A stretch of DNA of 5,692 nucleotides, taken from positions 1-5,692 of the forward strand of contig CANJWU010000078.1 in NCBI GenBank assembly GCA_947478655.1, written 5' to 3'. Position numbers and translations under genes: made by a program. Shown here in pieces: positions 1 through 5,692 of the stretch (positions within the stretch are counted from its first letter, which is position 1; each line of letters starts with the position of its first letter). The notes beneath the pieces were generated by a model. It ran no database searches. It saw only the letters and a list, made by a program, of their open reading frames with translations, and was not told the DNA's origin. Source of the DNA: Sphingobacteriales bacterium (GTDB lineage Bacteria > Bacteroidota > Bacteroidia > Sphingobacteriales > Sphingobacteriaceae).

Positions 1-2
1 GA

Positions 3-590
3 TATTATGCAAATGATAAAGCAAAGGCATACGCTAAAGGTATTGATTTTAAAGTGAATGGGGAGTTTGTGAAAGATTTAGAATCGTGGTTTAGTTTGTC
101 TTTTATGAGTACCCAAGAAGATATTTATAACGACAAAATAAATATCAAGGATGTAAGCGGAATAGATTCTGCTATAATTTATCCAGGTTATATTCCAAGA
201 CCAACCGATCAACGATTTAATTTTTCGGTGTTCTTTCAAGATAATTTTAAAAATGATCCAAGTTTTAAAGTTCATTTAAATGTTGTTTTTGGTGCAAGAT
301 TACCATTTGGTCCGCCAGATTTTGCCAGATATAAAGACACCTTGCGCATGCCACCTTATTGGAGAGCTGATGTAGGATTTAGTAAAGAATTTGTAAGTAA
401 GAAAAATGGCGGAACCGCGCAAATTGGGCCATTTAAATCACTCATGCTTTATGCCGAAGTATTTAACCTCTTTAAACGCTCCAATACCATATCCTATCTA
501 TGGATAAGGGATGTCAATGCACAACAATATGCGGTGCCAAATTACCTTACTTCTAGGCAAATAAACCTGCGTTTAGTGGGTAAATTTTAA
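3..590 (+). CDS. TonB-dependent outer-membrane receptor, C-terminal fragment (start outside window)
   Basis: This is the last 195 codons of a large outer-membrane receptor that would import a bound substrate using energy from TonB. The reading frame is open from base 3, so the GTG at base 54 is an internal valine and not the start. Visible family features, numbered from base 3, are a G-I-D-F-K strand near residues 13-17, P-R-P-T-D-Q-R at about 65-71, F-G-x-x-L-P-F-G-P-P at about 96-105, and R-M-P-P-Y at about 115-119. Near the end is a Y-A-E-V-F-N-L-F strand (about 150-157), typical of the last barrel strands. The protein ends in N-L-R-L-V-G-K-F, and a terminal phenylalanine is the usual outer-membrane assembly signal. 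The plug domain and most of the barrel lie outside the window, so the substrate cannot be judged. The role as a receptor beta-barrel is inferred from these C-terminal patterns and is fairly secure. Confidence 0.85.
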   Translation, partial: YYANDKAKAYAKGIDFKVNGEFVKDLESWFSLSFMSTQEDIYNDKINIKDVSGIDSAIIYPGYIPRPTDQRFNFSVFFQDNFKNDPSFKVHLNVVFGARLPFGPPDFARYKDTLRMPPYWRADVGFSKEFVSKKNGGTAQIGPFKSLMLYAEVFNLFKRSNTISYLWIRDVNAQQYAVPNYLTSRQINLRLVGKF

Positions 591-606
591 CACTTGTATA
601 AGAGTT
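589..606 (+). terminator. Weak possible intrinsic terminator of the receptor gene
   Basis: AACACTT and AAGAGTT can pair around a GTAT loop with one central A-A mismatch, giving six AT-rich pairs starting at the receptor stop codon. A run of five T (612-616) follows about five bases later. The stem is weak and the T run is not immediately adjacent, so this could be chance. It also overlaps the upstream element of the serC promoter. Confidence 0.25.
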
Positions 607-623
607 GATAGTTTTTAACTTTG
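594..623 (+). promoter_or_regulatory. Bacteroidota-type promoter for serC-serA-DUF1015
   Basis: The sequence TAACTTTG at 616-623 matches the Bacteroidota -7 consensus TAnnTTTG at every fixed position. A TTG at 594-596 lies 19 bases upstream, inside the 17-23 base spacing known for the -33 element. Transcription would begin near base 630, leaving a leader of roughly 17 bases before the serC ATG at 647. The leader is A-rich just before the start and has no clear Shine-Dalgarno sequence, which is common in this phylum. The placement in the only gap before the operon supports the call. No operator or riboswitch fits in so short a leader. Confidence 0.6.
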
Positions 624-646
624 TATGGTATTTTAACCTATAAAAA

Positions 647-1720
647 ATGCCACACAAACACAATTTCGGTGCAGGTCCTTGCATCTTACCACAAGAAGTT
701 TTTGAACAAGCAGCACAAGCCGTATTAAGTTGGGGCGACACGGGTTTGTCTATTTTAGAAATCTCGCATCGCACGCCCGAGTTCGAATCGGTTGTTGCAG
801 AATCTGTACAATTGATTAAAGAATTGATGCAGGTGCCCGCTGGATACGAAGTAATTTTTGTACAAGGTGGTGCTAGTTTGCAATTTGGTATGTTACCCAT
901 GAATTTATTAAACGAAGAAGAGTCGGCAGCTTATTTAGATACGGGTGTTTGGGCCAACAAAGCATGGAAAGAAGCTAAACTTTTTGGGAATGTAAATGTA
1001 GTAGCATCTTCTAAAGAGGCTAACTATACCTTCATTCCAAAAGATTATCAAATTCCAACAGACGCAAAATATTTTCATTGCACCTCTAATAATACGATTT
1101 ACGGTACACAAATGCAATCCTTTCCAAAATCACCTGTTAGCATGGTGTGTGATATGTCGTCTGACATTTTAAGTAGGGAAATTAATGTAGCAGATTTTGA
1201 TTTAATATATGCTGGAGCACAGAAAAACATTGGTCCTGCAGGGAATACCGTTGTTATTTTAAAATCAGAAATTTTAGGAAAAGTTAACAGAAAAATAACA
1301 TCGATGCTCGATTATCGCATTCATATTGAAGGCGGATCGATGTATAATACACCACCGGTATTTGCTATTTATGTGGCCATGTTAAATTTACGTTGGTTAA
1401 AAAAACAAGGTGGTGTAAAAGAAATGGAAAGAAGAAATGTGGAGAAGGCCAATTTACTTTATGCCGAAATTGATAGAAACCCTATGTTTAAAGGTACTTG
1501 CGCAATAGAAGATCGTTCTAAAATGAATATTTGTTTTGTCATGAATGATGCCTCTTTTGAAAAAGAATTTTTACAAATGGCCGAAGCGGTTGGATGTATT
1601 GGTTTAAAAGGACATCGAAGTGTGGGTGGATTTAGGGCATCTATGTATAATGCATTGCCATTAGCAAGCGTTCAAGTTTTAGTAGATACCATGAAAAATT
1701 TTGAAGCTTTAAAAAAATAA
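647..1720 (+). CDS. serC: Phosphoserine aminotransferase
   Basis: SerC is a cytosolic PLP enzyme that converts 3-phosphohydroxypyruvate and glutamate to O-phosphoserine and 2-oxoglutarate, step two of serine synthesis. The 357-residue length is normal for the family. The N-terminal N-F-G-A-G-P motif (residues 6-11) supports the ATG start. Other family residues are H41-R42 in S-H-R-T-P-E-F, the Q-G-G-A-S-L-Q-F phosphate loop (73-80), W102, T150 in N-N-T-I-Y-G-T and D169 in C-D-M-S-S-D. The PLP Schiff-base lysine is K193 in [12 protein letters not shown]234-T235 would reach the partner subunit's cofactor. H323-R324 and R330 lie in [11 protein letters not shown], the substrate phosphate region. 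The G-G-A-S loop is the Bacillus-like form rather than the E. coli G-G-R form. It is the first gene of the operon, directly behind the promoter. SerC can also serve PLP synthesis in some bacteria, but the neighbour serA points to serine here. Confidence 0.97.
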   Translation: MPHKHNFGAGPCILPQEVFEQAAQAVLSWGDTGLSILEISHRTPEFESVVAESVQLIKELMQVPAGYEVIFVQGGASLQFGMLPMNLLNEEESAAYLDTGVWANKAWKEAKLFGNVNVVASSKEANYTFIPKDYQIPTDAKYFHCTSNNTIYGTQMQSFPKSPVSMVCDMSSDILSREINVADFDLIYAGAQKNIGPAGNTVVILKSEILGKVNRKITSMLDYRIHIEGGSMYNTPPVFAIYVAMLNLRWLKKQGGVKEMERRNVEKANLLYAEIDRNPMFKGTCAIEDRSKMNICFVMNDASFEKEFLQMAEAVGCIGLKGHRSVGGFRASMYNALPLASVQVLVDTMKNFEALKK

Positions 1721-1724
1721 GAAG

Positions 1725-2675
1725 ATGAAAATATTAGCGAATGATGGGATTGATCCAATTGGCAAAAAAATGCTCGAAGATGCTGGTTTTACAGTAGATA
1801 CAGAGACAATTCCACAAGATCAATTGCTTTCAAAATTAAATCAATACGATGCCATTACGGTTCGTTCGGCAACCAAAATTCGCAAAGAATTAATTGATGC
1901 TTGTCCTAATTTAAAACTAATTGGTAGAGGTGGAGTGGGGATGGATAACATTGATGTGGACTATGCAAAATCTGTAGGGAAAACAGTGATTAATACACCA
2001 GCGGCATCTTCTATTTCTGTTGCAGAATTAGTATTTGCTCATTTGTTTTCGGGAGTTCGTTTTTTAGCGCAAGCCAACAGGGCTATGCCTTTGAATGGAG
2101 ATTCTCAATTCAATGATTTGAAAAAACAATATGCAAAAGGCCTCGAATTAAAAGGTAAAACCATTGGCATTTTAGGTTTTGGTCGCATTGGAAGAGAAGT
2201 GGCTAAAATTGCATTTGGTTTAGGAATGGATGTACTAGCCTACGATTTATTTGAATTTAATCCTACCGTAGAAATGCGTTTTTCTGGAGACATTACTTTA
2301 CCATTAACTGTTCAAGTGGCTAGTAAGTCCTTATTGCTTCAAAGAGCCGATTTTATTACCTTACATGTGCCAGCAATAGATGGTAAGCCTGTAATAGGTG
2401 CTGCGGAATTTGCCATGATGAAAAAGGGCGCAGCCATTGTGAATTGTGCAAGAGGTGGTGTAATTGATGAAACAGCATTATTAGCTGCCTTAGATAATCA
2501 ACAAATAGCATTTGCTGGATTAGATGTTTTTGATAACGAACCAACACCATCTTCGGCCATTTTATCTCATCCTAAAATTTCTTTAACGCCACATATTGGC
2601 GCTGCAACCAACGAAGCGCAAGAGCGCATTGGGGTGGAGTTAGCGAATTTGATCATTGATTTTTTTAATAAATAA
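1725..2675 (+). CDS. serA: D-3-phosphoglycerate dehydrogenase, short form without ACT domain
   Basis: This cytosolic NAD-dependent enzyme oxidises 3-phosphoglycerate to 3-phosphohydroxypyruvate, the entry step of serine synthesis and the supplier of SerC. The split substrate-binding domain occupies roughly residues 1-95 and 290-316, around a Rossmann domain with G-F-G-R-I-G (151-156) and D174 at the end of the second strand, which favours NAD over NADP. Catalytic residues of the D-2-hydroxyacid dehydrogenase family are visible: R243 in C-A-R-G-G, E272 in D-N-E-P and H290 in T-P-H-I-G-A. R47 in V-R-S-A-T and the G-R-G-G-V-G-M-D-N-I-D block (67-77) support a phosphoglycerate substrate. At 316 residues it lacks the C-terminal ACT domain of E. 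coli SerA (about 410 residues), so serine feedback through ACT is not expected. The ATG lies 4 bases after the serC stop. Another 2-hydroxyacid dehydrogenase is possible from sequence alone but unlikely beside serC. Confidence 0.93.
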   Translation: MKILANDGIDPIGKKMLEDAGFTVDTETIPQDQLLSKLNQYDAITVRSATKIRKELIDACPNLKLIGRGGVGMDNIDVDYAKSVGKTVINTPAASSISVAELVFAHLFSGVRFLAQANRAMPLNGDSQFNDLKKQYAKGLELKGKTIGILGFGRIGREVAKIAFGLGMDVLAYDLFEFNPTVEMRFSGDITLPLTVQVASKSLLLQRADFITLHVPAIDGKPVIGAAEFAMMKKGAAIVNCARGGVIDETALLAALDNQQIAFAGLDVFDNEPTPSSAILSHPKISLTPHIGAATNEAQERIGVELANLIIDFFNK

Positions 2676-2677
2676 CA

Positions 2678-3910
2678 ATGGCAAATATAAAAGCATTCAA
2701 AGGTATTAGACCCCGAAAAGATTTAGTAGCACAAGTGGTTGCTAAACCTTTTGATGCTTTTTATACGCCTGCAGCCAAACAAATTTTAGAAAATAATCCT
2801 ATCTCATTTTTACATACCATAGAACCACTCATTGCTAATCCTTTTCAGCAAGGTTCAAGAGAAGAAATTGTATTCAAAAAAGCAAAAGAGTTTTTTGATG
2901 AATTTTTGGAAGATGGCGTATTGCAAAGTGATGCATCGGATAGTATTTATGCCTATCGCACATTCAATAGGGGCCAATGGCAGCAAGGTATTTGGTGTTT
3001 AACATCAATAGACGATTACTTAAATAATTTCTTAAAAAAGCACGAGCTTACCCGTACCGAAAGAGAAAAAGATTTAATTGAATATTTAGATAATACCGGC
3101 ATCGATGCCAATCCAGTTTTGGTGACTTACCAAGGAAGTTCAAAAATTAAAGAAATATTGAATCAGGTAATGGCTACTTCGCCCGATTTTGATTACCATG
3201 CCAATGATCAGCAACATCAATTATGGCGCATCGATTCAGTGCAAACTAATCAAGAACTTATTGCCGAATTCAAAAAATTTGAGGCTACTTATATTGCCGA
3301 TGGTCATCATCGTGCCGCTGCTGCTGCACTTGCAGGCACACAAAAACGAAAAAATAATTTCAAACACCATGGCCGAGAAGAATATAATTTCTTTAGTACC
3401 ATCTATTTTAGTTTTGAAGAGTTACAAATTTTTGAGTTTCAACGTGTCTTGAAAGATTTAAATGGCTTAACTAACAGCGAATTTCTTGCTAAACTTGCTG
3501 AAAATTTTGAGATAATATTAAGCGATGCAGCAAAGCCAATGCAGGCTCGTGAGTTTAAATTATACCTCGATCATACTTGGTATAAAATAACTCCAAAGCA
3601 ACTAAATACAACACTTACAGAGCCTATAGATTTATTAGATGTGAGTATATTGCAAACGCAAATATTACATCCAATATTAGGAATTGAAAATCCTAGAAGA
3701 GATCCTCGAATTTCTTTTGTGGGTGGTATTGTGCCAATACAAGATATTACCAAAAGTATAGATGCAGGAGAAAGTGCCGCTGCTTTTATTTTATATCCAA
3801 CCTCTATCGAAGAGTTAGTAGCTGTTTCGGATGCAGGATCTGTAATGCCACCCAAATCTACTTGGTTCGAACCTAAAATGCCTTGTGGCTTAGTGGTTCA
3901 TAGTTTGTAA
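2678..3910 (+). CDS. DUF1015 family protein with ParB/Srx-like D-G-H-H-R motif, serine operon member
   Basis: This 410-residue soluble protein matches the DUF1015 family (COG4198) along its full length and has no signal peptide or membrane segment. Conserved blocks are F-K-G-I-R-P (7-12), P-F-D (24-26), S-F-L-H (43-46), K-H-E-L-T-R-T (121-127), P-V-L-V-T-Y (146-151), Y-I-A-D-G-H-H-R-A-A-A-A (205-216), L-D-V-S-I-L-Q (320-326), I-L-G-I (333-336), F-V-G-G (347-350) and M-P-P-K-S-T-W-F-E-P-K (390-400). D208-G209-H210-H211-R212 resembles the phosphate-binding motif of the ParB/Srx fold, which includes free-serine kinases such as SerK and SbnI. From memory, a Clostridium acetobutylicum relative next to serA is annotated as ParB-related. 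The ATG starts 2 bases after the serA stop, implying coupled translation. Its activity is not proven. A role with serine or phosphoserine, possibly replacing SerB, is inference from motif and operon. Confidence 0.88.
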   Translation: MANIKAFKGIRPRKDLVAQVVAKPFDAFYTPAAKQILENNPISFLHTIEPLIANPFQQGSREEIVFKKAKEFFDEFLEDGVLQSDASDSIYAYRTFNRGQWQQGIWCLTSIDDYLNNFLKKHELTRTEREKDLIEYLDNTGIDANPVLVTYQGSSKIKEILNQVMATSPDFDYHANDQQHQLWRIDSVQTNQELIAEFKKFEATYIADGHHRAAAAALAGTQKRKNNFKHHGREEYNFFSTIYFSFEELQIFEFQRVLKDLNGLTNSEFLAKLAENFEIILSDAAKPMQAREFKLYLDHTWYKITPKQLNTTLTEPIDLLDVSILQTQILHPILGIENPRRDPRISFVGGIVPIQDITKSIDAGESAAAFILYPTSIEELVAVSDAGSVMPPKSTWFEPKMPCGLVVHSL

Positions 3911-3917
3911 TATTATT

Positions 3918-4136
3918 TCACTTCCCTTTTAATTCCAAATAAAGTGCTTCTACTTTGGCTCTTGCCCAAGGTGTTTTTCGTAAAAAGGTTAAAGATGATT
4001 TTATGCTAGGATCGTGTTTAAAACAATTGATGCGAATGGCTTCGTCTAAATATTCCCAACCATAATTGGCCACTAAAAATTCGAGTATTTGGGCAAGTGT
4101 AATGCCGTGTAATGGATTGTTAGCTTGACTTTCCAT
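3918..4136 (-). CDS. VF530/DUF2132 family small protein, putative nucleic-acid binding
   Basis: This 72-residue protein matches the VF530 (DUF2132, COG4628) family over its whole length, which is also the usual family length. Diagnostic blocks are N-N-P-L-H-G-I-T-L (6-14), Y-G-W-E-Y-L (25-30) and the strongly conserved run with [12 protein letters not shown] (38-49) followed by F-L-R-K-T-P-W-A-R (51-59). The founding Vibrio fischeri protein has a solved solution structure reported as nucleic-acid binding, so lysines and arginines in the second half (K46, R53, K54, R59, K61) may contact DNA or RNA. The biological role of the family is not known to me. Its ATG overlaps the TAA of the upstream AHSA1 gene by one base (TAATG on the minus strand), so translation is probably coupled. 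Its TGA lies 7 bases from the convergent DUF1015 stop. Confidence 0.9.
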   Translation of the reverse strand: MESQANNPLHGITLAQILEFLVANYGWEYLDEAIRINCFKHDPSIKSSLTFLRKTPWARAKVEALYLELKGK

Positions 4137-4528
4137 TAGGCTTCTTCTTCAAAAAATTCTTCCAATGATGCAAAATAAATATCATTCCAACCATCTATCA
4201 TGTCTTCAAATGCTTCGTCTGGAATATTTGTTTGACTGAGTTCAATAGAAGTGGAGTCGGGTCTTTTGCCTGGGTGTAATTTAAAAGTCACGATAGATTC
4301 TTCGGGTTCGCCCTCGAAATACCAGTGTTGAACAATTTTTTTATTTTCTTCAAATTCCAAGTTTTTACCACAAATATCTCCATCAAAAAGAGAGAATTCG
4401 CTGCCTTCTTCGGTACTCATTTGCGCTTCTGCACCAGACCACAACTGAATGGTAATAGGGTTGGTAAGGGCTAAATACACTTGATCTGGACTGGTTGGTA
4501 ATTCGAAATATTTTTTAAATGTTTTCAT
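4136..4528 (-). CDS. AHSA1-like START/SRPBCC domain protein
   Basis: This 130-residue cytosolic protein is one AHSA1-type SRPBCC domain, a helix-grip fold with a deep ligand pocket. Family marks are [15 protein letters not shown] (8-22), [10 protein letters not shown] (29-38), [13 protein letters not shown] (42-54), I-V-Q-H-W-Y-F (65-71), N-I-P-D-E-A (101-106) and G-W-N-D-I-Y-F (113-119). The tail is very acidic. I chose the ATG at 4528. An in-frame ATG at 4573 would add 15 residues unlike the family and overlap the upstream hydrolase gene, whereas 4528 leaves an 8-base gap and starts on the family's usual first strand. The domain is named for the Hsp90 co-chaperone Aha1, but stand-alone bacterial members lack the Aha1 N-terminal domain, and their ligands are mostly unknown. 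It is co-oriented and coupled with VF530 downstream. Confidence 0.85.
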   Translation of the reverse strand: MKTFKKYFELPTSPDQVYLALTNPITIQLWSGAEAQMSTEEGSEFSLFDGDICGKNLEFEENKKIVQHWYFEGEPEESIVTFKLHPGKRPDSTSIELSQTNIPDEAFEDMIDGWNDIYFASLEEFFEEEA

Positions 4529-4536
4529 GTGCTTGT

Positions 4537-5692
4537 TTATAAAATAAATTGCTTTCCTTTTTGTGGAATGCAAACTTGGTATTCTTTTTCATTCAATATA
4601 GCTGCTAATTGCTGCATCGATGATTTTTCGCCATGCACCAAAAATACTTTTTTTAATTTACTTGGCGGCGTAGCCATGATAAAATTTAATAAGCCATCTT
4701 GATCGGCATGGGCGCTAAAGAGGTCGGTTTGTTTGATACTCGCAAAGACATAGAGTTCTCGGCCATATATTTTTACCATGGGAATGCCATCGAGTAATTT
4801 CCTGCCTAAAGTTCCTTTGGCACAATAGCCAATAAATAAAATAGTGCAATAATAATTTTGTAAATTAAAATAAAGATGATCTTGAATTCGACCACCTTCT
4901 AACATACCTGCAGAAGAAATAATAATACAAGGTTCGAAGTAATCCGATATTTGCTTGCTTTCATTTAAGGTCTCTATATAATCTAAAGAATCAAAAGTAA
5001 ATTGATCGCCATTGCTTTGGTAAAAGGCTTGCGCGCTATCATTCAATAAATGATGGTGTTTGCGGTAGATATCTGTGCCTGCCATTCCCAGCGGGCTATC
5101 GACAAAAACTTTGATTGGAGGAAGTTTTTTAGCCGCAAATATTTTATTGATACTATAAACCAATGCTTGCGTTCTGCCAATACTAAATGCAGGAATAATT
5201 AAGCGTCCTGGTGTATCGATGCAACTGTGTTTGATATTTTCTATTAATACTTCTTCTACTGTTTTATCTTTTGAGTGTAATCTGCCACCATAGGTTGATT
5301 CGCAGATCATGTAATCAACATCTGGAATAGTTTCTGGATCGGCTAAAATAGGATAGTTGTAACGGCCTATATCTCCCGAAAACACGACTCTTGTTAGACT
5401 ATCTTCTTCCTGAATTTCTAATAAAATAGCCGCTGCGCCTAATAAATGTCCGGCTGGTATTAAGGTGATACTTAGATTTGCGCGCGCTTCAAATTTTTTG
5501 TGAAATGGCACACAAAAAAAACGATCCATGGTATCCATTACATGTTTATGCAAATAGAGTGGAGCGTGTTTGAATTCATTTTTACCTCGACGGTTTTTTT
5601 TGTTGTCTTTGTTTTTAGCTAAAAAAACATTCACCGAGTCGGTTAATAATATCTGACAAAGATCTGCAGTTGCAGATGTACAAAGGATTTGA
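4537..5692 (-). CDS. Metallo-beta-lactamase fold hydrolase with beta-CASP and RMMBL domains (N-terminus outside window)
   Basis: At least 384 codons are present and the frame stays open through base 5692, so the GTG at 5634 is an internal valine. The residues before it (I-L-C-T-S-A-T-A-D-L then I-L-L-T-D-S) match the family's segment after the first metal motif. The H-x-H-x-D-H motif itself lies off the window. Numbered from the valine at 5634, the visible motifs are P-A-G-H-L-L-G-A (H63, metal motif III), F-S-G-D-I-G-R (D88, motif IV), the beta-CASP motif A acid E112 in E-S-T-Y-G-G-R, P-A-F-S-I-G-R-T-Q (148-156), V-D-S-P-L-G (178-183), S-A-G-M-L-E-G-G (241-248), S-A-H-A-D (H309, motif B) and V-H-G-E (H334, motif C). 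All visible metal and catalytic residues are intact. This architecture belongs to exonuclease/endoribonuclease relatives of CPSF-73 (COG1236 type), so zinc-dependent RNA cleavage in the cytosol is likely but not shown. It is the first visible gene of the minus-strand operon. Confidence 0.92.
   Translation of the reverse strand, partial: QILCTSATADLCQILLTDSVNVFLAKNKDNKKNRRGKNEFKHAPLYLHKHVMDTMDRFFCVPFHKKFEARANLSITLIPAGHLLGAAAILLEIQEEDSLTRVVFSGDIGRYNYPILADPETIPDVDYMICESTYGGRLHSKDKTVEEVLIENIKHSCIDTPGRLIIPAFSIGRTQALVYSINKIFAAKKLPPIKVFVDSPLGMAGTDIYRKHHHLLNDSAQAFYQSNGDQFTFDSLDYIETLNESKQISDYFEPCIIISSAGMLEGGRIQDHLYFNLQNYYCTILFIGYCAKGTLGRKLLDGIPMVKIYGRELYVFASIKQTDLFSAHADQDGLLNFIMATPPSKLKKVFLVHGEKSSMQQLAAILNEKEYQVCIPQKGKQFIL

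Noticed and set aside
624..646. Possible small hairpin or regulatory leader before serC
   Set aside because: Only three to five interrupted pairs can form, and the predicted leader of about 17 bases is too short for a riboswitch or attenuator.
553..900. A 115-codon open frame on the minus strand opposite the serC start
   Set aside because: It lies over the well-supported serC N-terminus and its promoter, is not recognisable as a family, and is best explained as an antisense shadow of serC codons.
3189..3452. An 87-codon plus-strand open frame inside DUF1015 in another frame
   Set aside because: DUF1015 conserved motifs, including D-G-H-H-R, run through the same bases in the true frame. The alternative product is a low-complexity hydrophobic shadow.
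3571..3855. A 94-codon open frame on the minus strand inside the DUF1015 gene
   Set aside because: It is opposite the most conserved C-terminal blocks of DUF1015, and its sequence resembles no family I recognise.
3941..3956. Inverted repeat AAAGT-gcttct-ACTTT near the end of the VF530 gene, considered as a terminator
   Set aside because: It has only five weak pairs, no T run follows on either strand, and it lies in conserved VF530 coding sequence.
5632..5634. GTG as the start of the beta-CASP hydrolase
   Set aside because: The frame stays open to the window edge, the upstream residues match the family, and the required first metal motif would be missing from a protein starting here.

Overview
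The window is AT-rich (estimated in the mid-30s percent GC, not counted) and most likely comes from a member of the Bacteroidota. Four things support this. There is a C-terminal fragment of a large TonB-dependent outer-membrane receptor. A promoter matches the Bacteroidota consensus (TTG, 19-base spacer, TAACTTTG) just upstream of serC. Most starts lack a clear Shine-Dalgarno sequence and have A-rich leaders. The serC-serA-DUF1015 gene order and the ACT-less SerA also fit. I cannot place the genus.

The plus strand covers the left two thirds. It begins with the 3' end of the receptor gene (bases 3-590, start outside the window). A 56-base gap follows, holding a weak possible terminator and the promoter. 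Next is a tight three-gene operon: serC (phosphoserine aminotransferase), serA (short D-3-phosphoglycerate dehydrogenase) and a 410-residue DUF1015 protein, with gaps of 4 and 2 bases. SerA and SerC perform the first two steps of serine synthesis from 3-phosphoglycerate. The third step, loss of phosphate from phosphoserine, has no classical SerB in the window. The DUF1015 protein carries a D-G-H-H-R motif like those of ParB/Srx-fold proteins, a fold that includes free-serine kinases, so it is the best local candidate for a phosphoserine/serine-related role. This is the most interesting point in the window.

The minus strand covers the right third and converges on the serine operon, with only 7 bases between the two stop codons. 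In transcription order it holds a metallo-beta-lactamase/beta-CASP hydrolase (N-terminus cut by the window edge), a 130-residue START-like AHSA1 protein, and a 72-residue VF530/DUF2132 protein. The spacings are 8 bases and a 1-base stop/start overlap, so the three are probably co-transcribed. Their shared function is unknown; two of the three belong to families linked to nucleic acids.

The content is mostly housekeeping. I see no mobile element, CRISPR array, RNA gene or phage gene. No gene-free stretch exceeds 60 bases.
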